From Candidatus Woesearchaeota archaeon (GTDB lineage Archaea; Nanobdellota; Nanobdellia; Woesearchaeales; GW2011-AR4): 64,000 nucleotides of DNA. Positions within the stretch are counted from its first letter, which is position 1, and the number at the start of each line of letters is the position of its first letter. The stretch is from positions 1 to 64,000 of the forward strand of contig JACPMR010000010.1 in the NCBI GenBank assembly GCA_016185945.1. The letters run 5' to 3'. The notes beneath the pieces are model-generated. The model was not told the DNA's origin and searched no databases. It saw only the letters and a program-made list of their open reading frames with translations. The translations under genes were made by a program, and so were the position numbers. Shown here piece by piece: positions 16,346-24,445 of this stretch.

Positions 16346-17617
16346 ATGTTCAAATTCCTCAAAGAAAAGCTGAAAAGCGCTATATCGAAGATTTCTGAAG
16401 GCGTTGAGAAAGAGGGCAAAGTAGAGGAAAAAATAATTGAAAAGCCGGTTGAGGAAGCCAAAAAAGAGGAGAAAGGATTTTTTGCAAAATTAAAAGAAAA
16501 GTTTATTGGAAAGGAAGAGAAGAAAGAAGGGGGCAAAATAACAGAAAAAGAAGAAAAATCAGGGATTAAAGAAGGAATAACACCTAAAATTGAAGTCAAA
16601 AAAGAAGAAAATAAAGAAAAAGAACATAAAAAAATAGGGCATCCAAATGCCAAAGAAGAAACAAAGCCAATAAAAAAAGAACAAGAAATCAAAGAAAAAC
16701 CTAAAGAAGAAGCAAAAATAATTGATGAACACAAAAAAGGATTTTTCGAGGCGATAAAAGAGAAAATAGTCACGACAAAAATCAATGGAGGGCAGTTTGA
16801 AAAGCTATTCTGGGATTTAGAATTGGCTTTGATGGAAAACAACGTTGCTGTTGAGGTTATTGAGAAGATAAAGAATGATTTGAAAGAACAGCTTGTTGAG
16901 AAGCCAATCAAAAGGACAAGGGTTGAGGAAACAATTGCAACGACATTAAAGGGCTCAATCGAGGGCTTGTTTCAAAATAGTAACATCGACCTAATCCAAG
17001 AAATAAAAAACAAAAATGAAAAGCCGTATGTAATTGCTTTTTTCGGCATAAACGGCTCTGGCAAGACGACAAGCATAGCAAAGATTGCCAATATGCTGAA
17101 AGAAAAAAGCATTTCTTGTGCTTTGGCTGCATCAGACACATTTAGGGCTGCATCAATAGAACAGCTAGAGCACCATGGAAGCAAAATAGGAATAAAGGTA
17201 ATCAAGCATACTTATGGCGCAGATCCTGCTGCTGTTGCATTTGATGCAATAAAGCATGCAAAGGCAAAAAACATAGATGTTATTTTGATTGACACAGCAG
17301 GAAGAATGCACAGCAATGTTAATCTCATCGACGAACTTAAAAAAATTACAAGAGTGGCAAATCCAGACTTGAAAATATTTGTCGGAGAAAGCATAACCGG
17401 CAATGACTGCGTTGAGCAGGCAAAAACTTTCAACGAAGCTGTTGGCATCGACGGCATAATTCTGGCAAAAGCAGACATCGACGAGAAAGGAGGCGCTGCG
17501 GTTTCTGTCAGCTATGTAACAAAAAAGCCGATTTTGTTCTTAGGCACAGGACAGAAATATAGTGATTTGCAGCCATTTGATTCTGAGATTGTAATAAAGG
17601 GTTTGGGGCTGGCTTAA
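16346..17617 (+). CDS. ftsY: signal recognition particle receptor FtsY
   Basis: A 423-residue SRP receptor GTPase that docks the SRP-ribosome complex at the membrane. Residues 1-130 are an extremely Lys/Glu-rich A-domain (membrane contact). The N domain and G domain follow: P-loop FGINGSGKTTSIAKIA, SDTFRAASIEQLE, LIDTAGRMHSN and ILAKADIDEKGGAA. It ends in KGLGLA. The ATG at 16346 is preferred over a TTG five codons upstream. Its partner SRP54 is at 48806. Its last 4 nt overlap the 3' end of the convergent helicase fragment. Confidence 0.95.
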   Translation: MFKFLKEKLKSAISKISEGVEKEGKVEEKIIEKPVEEAKKEEKGFFAKLKEKFIGKEEKKEGGKITEKEEKSGIKEGITPKIEVKKEENKEKEHKKIGHPNAKEETKPIKKEQEIKEKPKEEAKIIDEHKKGFFEAIKEKIVTTKINGGQFEKLFWDLELALMENNVAVEVIEKIKNDLKEQLVEKPIKRTRVEETIATTLKGSIEGLFQNSNIDLIQEIKNKNEKPYVIAFFGINGSGKTTSIAKIANMLKEKSISCALAASDTFRAASIEQLEHHGSKIGIKVIKHTYGADPAAVAFDAIKHAKAKNIDVILIDTAGRMHSNVNLIDELKKITRVANPDLKIFVGESITGNDCVEQAKTFNEAVGIDGIILAKADIDEKGGAAVSVSYVTKKPILFLGTGQKYSDLQPFDSEIVIKGLGLA

Positions 17618-18276
17618 TAAAACTCAACCTTCCCATCCAAATAGATCCCTTTATGTAGCTTTACAGGGCGCCATTCATCAACAACCAAATCTGCGCCAAG
17701 CCATTCCGCAAGCTCCTCTGCATTGCCTATTGTTGCGCTCAAGCCGATTATCTGCACGTTTTTGAGAAGTTCTTTTAGTATCGTAATCAAAATTTCCAAT
17801 GTCGGACCTCTTTCTGGGTCGTTAAGCAGATGTATTTCATCTATTATCAATGTTGAAATGCTGTTTGCCCATGGCGCATGATGCCTAAGCAGAGAATCCA
17901 TTTTCTCAGATGTTGTGACAATCAGATCATAGTCAGCGAGATAATGGTCTGCCGAGTCAATATCGCCAATGGACAATGCAATTCTTGCAATTTTATCATA
18001 TCTTTTCTTGAAATCCCTGTATTTTTCAGATGCAAGCGCTTTCAATGGAACAATGTAAATGGCTTTTCCTTTGCCTTCTAATATCGACTTCAAGGCAGCA
18101 AGCTCTGCTATCAGTGTCTTTCCGGACGCGGTTGGGGTGCAAACCAAAAGATTTTTGCCTTCAAGAAGTCCCTTTTTAACCGACTTTTCCTGGGCAGGCC
18201 TTAACTTTGTGATTTCCTTATCAAGAATCTCATAAAGTTGATTTGGTATATCGTTTTTTATTGTTTTTAGTTCCAT
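17614..18276 (-). CDS. Hel308/Ski2-like helicase remnant (RecA1 domain only)
   Basis: The 220-residue frame contains the first RecA domain of an SF2 DNA helicase: Q-motif region LRPAQEKSVKKGLL, Walker A TPTASGKT, Ia VPLKALASEK, Ib TTSEKMDS, DEIH (motif II), and SAT (motif III) followed by WRPVKLHKGIYLDG. Full Hel308 is roughly 700 residues; everything after the first domain (RecA2, winged helix, ratchet) is missing. The stop falls inside the 3' end of convergent ftsY, so the missing part is not downstream. It could be a pseudogene, a split protein or a domain-only ATPase. Confidence 0.8.
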   Translation of the reverse strand: MELKTIKNDIPNQLYEILDKEITKLRPAQEKSVKKGLLEGKNLLVCTPTASGKTLIAELAALKSILEGKGKAIYIVPLKALASEKYRDFKKRYDKIARIALSIGDIDSADHYLADYDLIVTTSEKMDSLLRHHAPWANSISTLIIDEIHLLNDPERGPTLEILITILKELLKNVQIIGLSATIGNAEELAEWLGADLVVDEWRPVKLHKGIYLDGKVEFY

Positions 18277-18404
18277 GCAGAAAAATATTATTAATTCATT
18301 TTTAAAGGTTTTTAATGCTTTTGATTTAAAATACCTAGAAAATCTTTAGATTTTTCTTTGATTGTGATAAAAATTTATAAATCAATCAATAAAAATTAAT
18401 TAAA

Positions 18405-18836
18405 ATGAAGCCATTAACGCATTTGTTTGCATCAGCAATTATAGCTGCTGCGCTATATCCTATGTTTGGTTGGAAGGCGATTCTTGTAGTTGCAAGTGGA
18501 TTTTTGATAGACATAGACCATTATCTTTGGTACATATTTAAACACAAAAATATCAATATTATCGACTGCTACCAGTATTATATAGACGGGCTTGACAAAG
18601 AAAAATACAAGAAAAATTTGGGTATTCTGCTTATTTTCCATACCATAGAATTTCTTTTGATAATGACAGCTTTATCTTTTTACAGCGATTTATTTTTGTT
18701 GTTTACAATCGGCTTGCTTGCCCATTATTTGCTTGATTTGATAGCAATATACAATCTTGCAGGGCATTTAATAGCAAACCACTCGGTAATTAACTGGCTT
18801 TTAAATAACAAGATCGAAAAAGCATCGAAAATCTAG
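18405..18836 (+). CDS. membrane-bound metal-dependent hydrolase-like protein (DUF457/YdjM type)
   Basis: 143 residues with about four membrane helices and conserved polar residues: PLTHLFAS near the N-terminus, GFLIDIDHYLWY, FHTIEFLL and LAHYLLDLI. The spread of His and Asp residues within helices matches the YdjM/DUF457 family of predicted membrane metal-dependent hydrolases. The substrate is unknown. A TATA-like AATTTATAA at 18373-18380 about 25 nt before the ATG indicates a leaderless mRNA. It stands alone before galT. Confidence 0.7.
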   Translation: MKPLTHLFASAIIAAALYPMFGWKAILVVASGFLIDIDHYLWYIFKHKNINIIDCYQYYIDGLDKEKYKKNLGILLIFHTIEFLLIMTALSFYSDLFLLFTIGLLAHYLLDLIAIYNLAGHLIANHSVINWLLNNKIEKASKI

Positions 18837-18881
18837 GTTTCCACAAGCTTTAAATACCCGATTCTTGAGTAAATAAACAAA

Positions 18882-19820
18882 ATGGGAATATTAAGAAGGG
18901 ACTACATTATTGGTAGGTGGGTTTATTATGCCGTTTCAAGAAAAAAAAGGCCAAGAGAGTTTAAAAGCGCTGAAATCAGAGACAATGCAAAATTATGCTT
19001 TTTCTGCCCGTGGAACACGCATTTGACTCCTCCGGAGATCGGAAGAGTTGAGTACAAAGGCGGCTGGAAACTGAGATGGTTTCTTAACAAATTTCCTGCA
19101 GTTGAGAAAAAAGGCAGCCACAAAATAAAATCAAAAAAATATTTTGCAGAAGGCCCTTCCTACGGAGTGCATGAAGTAATTGTTGAAACCCAGCATCACA
19201 AGTCACAGCTTGCTGACTTGCCTGTCCAGCAGATAAAAGAATTGTTTGATGTATATAAAGTAAGGATACGTGAATTAAGCAAACTTAAAGGCATAAAATA
19301 CGTCGACATTTTCAAAAATCACGGCAAAGATGCAGGTACTTCATTAATCCATAGCCATTCGCAAATCATGGCACTGACCCAAGTGCCAAATTTGCTTAGG
19401 GAAGAAGCAGAGGCTGTTAACAAATACAAAAAATGCCCATATTGTAGTATAATAAAGCTTGAAGCAAAATCAAAAAGAAGAATATTCGAGACAAAGAATG
19501 TGATTGCATTTGCGCCTTTCGCATCAAGATTTAACTATGAGGCATGGATTTTTGTCAAGCAGCACAAAAAAACAATGGAAGAGCTTGAAGAATATGAAAT
19601 GCAAGATTTAGCTCTGGCTTTAAAGAAGATTTTGGTTAAATTAAAGAAAATAAATGCATCATACAACTTTTACTTGCATTATTCCCCCCAGAAAGAAAAC
19701 CTGCACTTCCACATTGAAGTAACTCCAAGAATGGCAACCTGGGGCGGATTCGAGCTTTCAACAGACGCAATAATCAATTCTGTGCTTCCAGAAGATGCTG
19801 CAAGATTTTATAGAAGATAA
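18882..19820 (+). CDS. galT: galactose-1-phosphate uridylyltransferase family protein
   Basis: A HIT-superfamily nucleotidyltransferase of 312 residues. The active-site motif is LIHSHSQI, in place of the classical HPHxQ, inside GKDAGTSLIHSHSQIMA. Zinc-type pairs CFFC and CPYC and a C-terminal HYSPQKENLHFHIEVTPR (second HxH) are present. It would exchange UMP between UDP-glucose and a sugar-1-phosphate, feeding nucleotide sugars to the glycosyltransferases nearby; the real substrate may differ. A TATA-like box about 25 nt upstream gives a leaderless start. It is convergent with apgM, 1 nt apart. Confidence 0.88.
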   Translation: MGILRRDYIIGRWVYYAVSRKKRPREFKSAEIRDNAKLCFFCPWNTHLTPPEIGRVEYKGGWKLRWFLNKFPAVEKKGSHKIKSKKYFAEGPSYGVHEVIVETQHHKSQLADLPVQQIKELFDVYKVRIRELSKLKGIKYVDIFKNHGKDAGTSLIHSHSQIMALTQVPNLLREEAEAVNKYKKCPYCSIIKLEAKSKRRIFETKNVIAFAPFASRFNYEAWIFVKQHKKTMEELEEYEMQDLALALKKILVKLKKINASYNFYLHYSPQKENLHFHIEVTPRMATWGGFELSTDAIINSVLPEDAARFYRR

Positions 19821-19821
19821 T

Positions 19822-21078
19822 TTATTGTTTATCAAAAATCCCTATAATTTCCGGCATTACCTCTAAACCATTCAGAGTTCCTAATGAACCTTTAGCGCAA
19901 TCAATTTCACTAAACTTTTCCACATTATCTGGTTTTATGTTATTGCCAGCAATTAGCATTGGAACAGGGTCTGCAGAATGGGCTTTATCGGCACAAGGTG
20001 TCGCGTGATCTCCCGTCACCACAACAATGGTATTTTTTAAACTAATTTTATTTAACAATGGCCCAAAATAAAATTTATCTATCTCTTCAATTGACTTCTT
20101 TTTCCCCTCAAAGTCACCGTCATGCCCAAACAAATCAGGGCCTTTAATATGGATGTAAAGGCAAGTGAATTTATTCATTGTTGAAAGAGTTTTTTTAACT
20201 CTGGTTGGATAATCTTTTTTTGTAAATGTGGGCAATGGCAAATCCATAACCTTCATTCCGCACAATTTTCCAATTCCAATCTCTAGTGGCATATCAGCTA
20301 GAATAGCCCATCTTTTATTGTACTTTTTTGAGATGTTATAAAGCTTCGGCACTTCATTGCCCGCATCCCTTGAAAGTATTACATTAGCTTTTAGTTTGCC
20401 TTGTTTTTCCCTATTTTTATTTACCGGATGGTTTTCTAAAATTTCCTGCGATTTTTTCGTGAATTCATTAAGAAGTTCTGCGCTGAGCTCTGCGCCTTTT
20501 TCTAAAGCTTGCGATTTCATTACAATTTTTGGATAATCTTTCAGGGCTTCTGCAATTCCGCCACGCATTCTGTAAGCCGGGTCAGTGTTTGATATATTAG
20601 CAGAAAGCTTTTGTTTTGATTTAATAATTAAGACAGCCCTGTGAGCAACACTTGGCTTGAATATAAAGCTGCCTTTGCTTAATCTTACATTTTTATTTAT
20701 GGCATTTGCAAGCTGTGCCGCTTCTTCACTTGTTAAATTCCTTCCAACTCTTCTGTCAACAAGCTTGTTGCCTTCTGCTGTTGCAAAATTGCACCTCAAG
20801 CCAAGCATACCGTCTTTAAAATTAACTCCAGTGCCAATTGCTTCTAAAGGGCCTCTGCCGCCGTGCATTTCAACAGGATAGCCAAGCAAAGATAAAACTG
20901 CAGAATTCGACTCTGGAGCAATGCCGGGCGTTACATATACAAGCCCGTTGATGCCATTTTTTGCCAGAAAATTCAAACTTTTCAAATTCTTATTTTCTAG
21001 GGGAGTTTTATTCCCGAATTTCTCGCTTCTTATATCTCCAATTCCGTCTAAAACAATGAAAAGAAGGTTTTTTGGCAT
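19822..21078 (-). CDS. apgM: 2,3-bisphosphoglycerate-independent phosphoglycerate mutase, archaeal type
   Basis: It interconverts 3- and 2-phosphoglycerate. It is an alkaline-phosphatase-superfamily enzyme of 418 residues. Motifs: LFIVLDGIGDIR (first metal Asp), APESNSAVLSLLGYPVEMHGGRGPLEA (with the catalytic Ser after ES-N), HIKGPDLFGHDGDFEGK and VTGDHATPC (metal ligands). The ATG at 21078 lies 1 nt after the enolase stop, so the pair is translated from one mRNA. Frames extending upstream into enolase are ignored. With eno it covers two successive glycolysis/gluconeogenesis steps. Confidence 0.94.
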   Translation of the reverse strand: MPKNLLFIVLDGIGDIRSEKFGNKTPLENKNLKSLNFLAKNGINGLVYVTPGIAPESNSAVLSLLGYPVEMHGGRGPLEAIGTGVNFKDGMLGLRCNFATAEGNKLVDRRVGRNLTSEEAAQLANAINKNVRLSKGSFIFKPSVAHRAVLIIKSKQKLSANISNTDPAYRMRGGIAEALKDYPKIVMKSQALEKGAELSAELLNEFTKKSQEILENHPVNKNREKQGKLKANVILSRDAGNEVPKLYNISKKYNKRWAILADMPLEIGIGKLCGMKVMDLPLPTFTKKDYPTRVKKTLSTMNKFTCLYIHIKGPDLFGHDGDFEGKKKSIEEIDKFYFGPLLNKISLKNTIVVVTGDHATPCADKAHSADPVPMLIAGNNIKPDNVEKFSEIDCAKGSLGTLNGLEVMPEIIGIFDKQ

Positions 21079-21079
21079 T

Positions 21080-22345
21080 TTACAACCTAGCAAATTTTGC
21101 CTTATTCCCCAACTCTTCCTCAATCCTTAGCAATCTATTGTACTTTGCTGTCCTTTCACTTCTTGTTGGTCCAAATTTGAACTCTTTGACAGATGTTCCA
21201 ACAGCAAAATCTGCAGCAAATGTGTCTTCTGTTTCTGCTGCCCTTTGAGATAATATTGTATTAAATTTATTTTCTTTAGAGAATTGAATAGCCATAATTG
21301 TCTCGGTCACTGTCCCAATTTGATTTAGTTTTATCAAAGCAGAATTTGCTGCTTTTAATTCAACTGCTTTCTTGATTCTTTTGATATTTGTAACTAATAA
21401 ATCATCTCCAACGATTTGTATTTTGTCTCCTAATTTTCTATTTAGTCTTTGCCAGCCATTCCAATCATCCTGAGCAAGCCCATCCTCAATAGAGATTATA
21501 GGGTATTTTTCAACCCAATTACTATATAAATCAATCATTTCATCTGAAGTGAGTTTTATTTTTTCTTTTTTTAGATTATATTTGCCATTTTCATAAATCT
21601 CAGAACTTGCTGAATCTAAAGCAATGGACACTTGTTTAAAAGAATAACCTGCTTTTTCAATAGCTTTGGCAATCAACTCAACAGCCTCTTCATTGCTGTT
21701 TAGATTGGGTGCAAATGCACCTTCATTACCCACATTAGTGTTATAACCTTTAGATTTTAAAACTCTCTCAAGGCAATGGTAAACTTCAATGCCATATCTT
21801 AAAGATTCTCTAAAATTTTTTGCCCCTTTTGGCAATATCAGAAATTCTTGAAAATCAGTTGAATTGTCAGCATGTTTGCCACCTTCCAATACCACTAACA
21901 TTGGATCTGGAAGCATCAATTTTTTTGAACTTGCTAATTTTTGAATATACTCATAAATTTGCTTATGAGAACAAATAGCGCCTGCCTTGCATGCCGCCAT
22001 AGAAACAGCAAGAATAGCATTAGCTCCTAATTTTGATTTATTTTCCGTACCGTCTAATTCAATCAGAATATCGTCTATTTCCCTTTGCTTTCTGCAGTCG
22101 ACTCCAATTAATTTTTTCGCAATTATTTTATTCACATTATTGACGGCTTTAAGAACTCCTTTGCCAGAATATCTCTTATTGTCGTTATCCCTTAATTCAA
22201 GTGCCTCATGAATTCCTGTAGAGGCGCCGCTTGGCACGATTGCCTTGGCACAGCACGACTTTGTTATTAAATCAGCTTCAATAGTCGGATTTCCTCTCGA
22301 ATCAAGAACTTCCCTTGCTTTAATTTTCCTTATTTTAAAGTCCAA
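21080..22345 (-). CDS. eno: enolase
   Basis: It converts 2-phosphoglycerate to phosphoenolpyruvate. Motifs in order: AREVLDSRGNPTIEAD, GASTGIHEALELRD, NVGNEGAFAPN, ALDSASSEIY, ISIEDGLAQDDW, QIVGDDLLVTN and SQRAAETEDTF (the usual SHRSGE-T is altered to SQRAAE-T). The catalytic Lys is in ALIKLNQIGT. The start is taken as TTG at 22345 because GGGTGGT lies about 5 nt upstream and this leaves the normal short N-terminus (421 residues). The His-to-Gln change in the SHRSGE loop is uncommon. Confidence 0.95.
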   Translation of the reverse strand: MDFKIRKIKAREVLDSRGNPTIEADLITKSCCAKAIVPSGASTGIHEALELRDNDNKRYSGKGVLKAVNNVNKIIAKKLIGVDCRKQREIDDILIELDGTENKSKLGANAILAVSMAACKAGAICSHKQIYEYIQKLASSKKLMLPDPMLVVLEGGKHADNSTDFQEFLILPKGAKNFRESLRYGIEVYHCLERVLKSKGYNTNVGNEGAFAPNLNSNEEAVELIAKAIEKAGYSFKQVSIALDSASSEIYENGKYNLKKEKIKLTSDEMIDLYSNWVEKYPIISIEDGLAQDDWNGWQRLNRKLGDKIQIVGDDLLVTNIKRIKKAVELKAANSALIKLNQIGTVTETIMAIQFSKENKFNTILSQRAAETEDTFAADFAVGTSVKEFKFGPTRSERTAKYNRLLRIEEELGNKAKFARL

Positions 22346-22406
22346 AAAAACCACCCTTTTAATTAAAAACAAGAAAAATGGCTGTATTTAAAGATTTCGG
22401 ATTGAG

Positions 22407-23207
22407 TCACCCAATATAATCCACATCCTTGCCAAGTCTTTTCTGCAGCCTTCTCAGGGCTAACTGCTTTGTCACTTCGCTTAATTGCTCTGTTTTTTTG
22501 ATTATCTCGCTTTCAATGTCCTTTATCTCCTTGTCCAGCTTGTTGATGTCAAGATTCAATCCAAGATTTTTGTTTAAAATCCTTAGGATTTCTTTTGCGC
22601 CTTTGATGCCAAGGTACATTGGATGCCCGTAAGTTTCTGCCAAAAAAGATATTGCTTCAATATTCCTTCTTGAAGCAAGCCCGAGCAACAATCCGGAAAC
22701 ACCGACAATAGGACCAACTACCCCATAAAGGTTATTGCTCACCAAATCGCTTTTATACTTTTGAATTATTTTTTTCGAGTTGCCGGTGCAATAAACCTTC
22801 GGCTTTTTTGGGATGTCTGTTAGCCCAATGCCTCCCAAGGTTATGACTTCTTTCCCGTTAAACTTCTGCACTATGTCAAGGATTTTCTCTGAAAACTCGT
22901 AGGAGCTTATCTCGTCAACAGGCTGAACATCGCCTCCAAGCAGCAACAAATCTTTTTTGCCTTTCAATTCCTTGTAAAAAACCTCAACGAGTGGCAGCTC
23001 TACTAAGTTATCCTCATTTACAAATACAGAATGAGGAAAGGTATATGATGTTATCTCATACAATTTCTTTGCATTTAGTTCATCGATAAGAAAATCAACA
23101 GCAACTTTGCCGACATTGCCTATGCCTGGCAAACCTTCTATGAAAACGGGGTTATTCAATTTTGGCAATTTTGAAAACTGCATAACTTTCCAGTAACTGT
23201 CCCTCAT
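22407..23207 (-). CDS. PAC2-family (proteasome assembly chaperone-like) protein
   Basis: The 266-residue protein shows the PAC2 fold signature FIEGLPGIGNVGKVAVDFLI near the N-terminus, then LLLLGGDVQPVDEISSYEF, GGIGLTDIPKKPKVY and GPIVGVSGLLLGLA. A C-terminal coiled coil (residues 215-260) follows. Archaeal PAC2 proteins are related to eukaryotic proteasome assembly chaperones, and this gene commonly ends the L44e-S27e-aIF2alpha-Nop10 cluster, as here. The ATG overlaps the nop10 stop (ATGA), indicating coupled translation. Confidence 0.88.
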   Translation of the reverse strand: MRDSYWKVMQFSKLPKLNNPVFIEGLPGIGNVGKVAVDFLIDELNAKKLYEITSYTFPHSVFVNEDNLVELPLVEVFYKELKGKKDLLLLGGDVQPVDEISSYEFSEKILDIVQKFNGKEVITLGGIGLTDIPKKPKVYCTGNSKKIIQKYKSDLVSNNLYGVVGPIVGVSGLLLGLASRRNIEAISFLAETYGHPMYLGIKGAKEILRILNKNLGLNLDINKLDKEIKDIESEIIKKTEQLSEVTKQLALRRLQKRLGKDVDYIG

Positions 23208-23377
23208 ATCAAATCCCTTTTGCCGTAATCCTCAAGTTTTGCTCTCCTCCTGTAAGAGCTGAATTTGTCGTCTGGAGTGTATTTTAAAGGCTTTGCAGAC
23301 AGGGTATTGCTGCCGCAGCTGCACACCTCCTTCATCGTGTATTTGTTGCAATTTGAACATTTAAAAATGTGTTTCAT
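23204..23377 (-). CDS. nop10: H/ACA RNA-protein complex protein Nop10
   Basis: A 57-residue protein beginning MKHIFKCSNCNKYTMKEVC. The N-terminal zinc-binding loop (Cys7, Cys10, Cys19, Cys21) and the conserved LKYTPDDKFSSYRRRAK segment identify Nop10, a core part of the archaeal H/ACA pseudouridylation particle. The start overlaps the aIF2-alpha stop by 4 nt (ATGA), and its stop overlaps the PAC2 start in the same way. The length is usual for archaeal Nop10. Confidence 0.93.
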   Translation of the reverse strand: MKHIFKCSNCNKYTMKEVCSCGSNTLSAKPLKYTPDDKFSSYRRRAKLEDYGKRDLI

Positions 23378-24153
23378 GATGATTCGCGTGCAAATTCCGC
23401 TGTTCCCGCATTTTTTGTAACATTGTTTACTGCGCTTTCAACAGCATCACTGATAATTTTTTCAGCTTCTTTGTAGTCAGAAGCCTTTACCATGAACCTG
23501 TATGTTCCGGAGCCAAGATAGCTTATGCTGATTCTGCCTTTTGCAGCGTGCTCAGCCTTTTTTAACGATTCTTTTATTATGTCTATGCCGTTTGGAGCGA
23601 ATATCATAATCTTCAGCTTTCCAGTAATCTCGACCTCTGTGGGCTTTATTCTTTGCTTTATTGTGTCGTCGATAATTTTCAAGTGCTTTTTATCAATCCC
23701 TGACTTTTCCAACACGCTTTCGTCTTTGGATGCTTCCTCAAAAAATTCATGCAGAAAGCCATAATTTTTTATTTTTTCCAAAATTTCATTGTACAACTGC
23801 TCGGTTTTCAGCCCTATTTTCCCCGCTGCAATCTCGACTATCTTTTCGGCATTCTGCTCTTTTTTGATTTCATCAATCTTTCTCCTTTTTTCAGACTCAT
23901 TAACCCTTCTTAAAGACAAATCTATGTAGCCTTTTTCCTTGTTTATTCTTAAAATCTTGCATACAACTTTCTTCCCTTCCTTTACAAAATCCCTTATGTT
24001 CCTTATTCTTCCTGGAGAAACTTCTGAAATGTGGATTAAGCCGCCTTTGCCATATTCGTCTAAGTCGACAAATACAGAATGGAATTGCACGCTTGTAACT
24101 GTGCAAAGAACCAATTCGCCTTCTTCTGGAAAGCCCTGTTTCTTGAAAAGCAT
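23374..24153 (-). CDS. translation initiation factor 2 subunit alpha
   Basis: aIF2-alpha is part of the heterotrimer that brings initiator tRNA to the ribosome. The 259-residue protein starts with an S1/OB domain (FPEEGELVLCTVTSVQFHSVFVDL; KGGLIHISEVSPGRIRNIRDFV; GYIDLSLRRVNESEK), a helical middle (residues 90-170), and a C-terminal alpha-beta domain (TEVEITGKLKIMIFAPNGID; ISYLGSGTYRFMVKASDY) that contacts the gamma subunit. It lies 7 nt from the S27e gene and overlaps nop10. Confidence 0.94.
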   Translation of the reverse strand: MLFKKQGFPEEGELVLCTVTSVQFHSVFVDLDEYGKGGLIHISEVSPGRIRNIRDFVKEGKKVVCKILRINKEKGYIDLSLRRVNESEKRRKIDEIKKEQNAEKIVEIAAGKIGLKTEQLYNEILEKIKNYGFLHEFFEEASKDESVLEKSGIDKKHLKIIDDTIKQRIKPTEVEITGKLKIMIFAPNGIDIIKESLKKAEHAAKGRISISYLGSGTYRFMVKASDYKEAEKIISDAVESAVNNVTKNAGTAEFARESS

Positions 24154-24160
24154 TTTTTGC

Positions 24161-24346
24161 TTATTCCAATACCTCCAAAATTCTGGCTTTTATCCTGCTT
24201 TTGCCTCCTGTAGGCTCTGCAAGTGTCTTGCCGCAAACCAAGCAGGCCACTTTTGTAGCTGTTTTTCCAAAAGTTATCTGCTCATTTTTGCATTTTGGGC
24301 ATCTAATCTTGATAAACTTGCTTGTAGGATCCCTTATCTTTACCAT
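24161..24346 (-). CDS. rps27e: 30S ribosomal protein eS27
   Basis: A 61-residue zinc-finger ribosomal protein with [21 protein letters not shown] and [18 protein letters not shown]; the C2-C2 zinc site and the PTGGK tail are the family signature. A strong ribosome site GGAGTGGT precedes the ATG by 6 nt. It begins the S27e-aIF2alpha-nop10-PAC2 run. Its usual neighbour L44e is 1.7 kb away, across an inserted opposite-strand gene. Confidence 0.95.
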   Translation of the reverse strand: MVKIRDPTSKFIKIRCPKCKNEQITFGKTATKVACLVCGKTLAEPTGGKSRIKARILEVLE

Positions 24347-24445
24347 TTTAAACCACTCCTTAATTTTTAAGTAACTTTTATATGTTTATATACCTTTCCC
24401 TTTGCAGGATAATGAAGATTGAATACAATTTTGGAAGGGTTCAGG

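Noticed and set aside
16321-16911. 196-residue Ser/Phe-rich minus-strand frame opposite ftsY
   Set aside because: It is the mirror of the Lys/Glu-rich FtsY A-domain; composition is an artefact of AAA/GAA codons.
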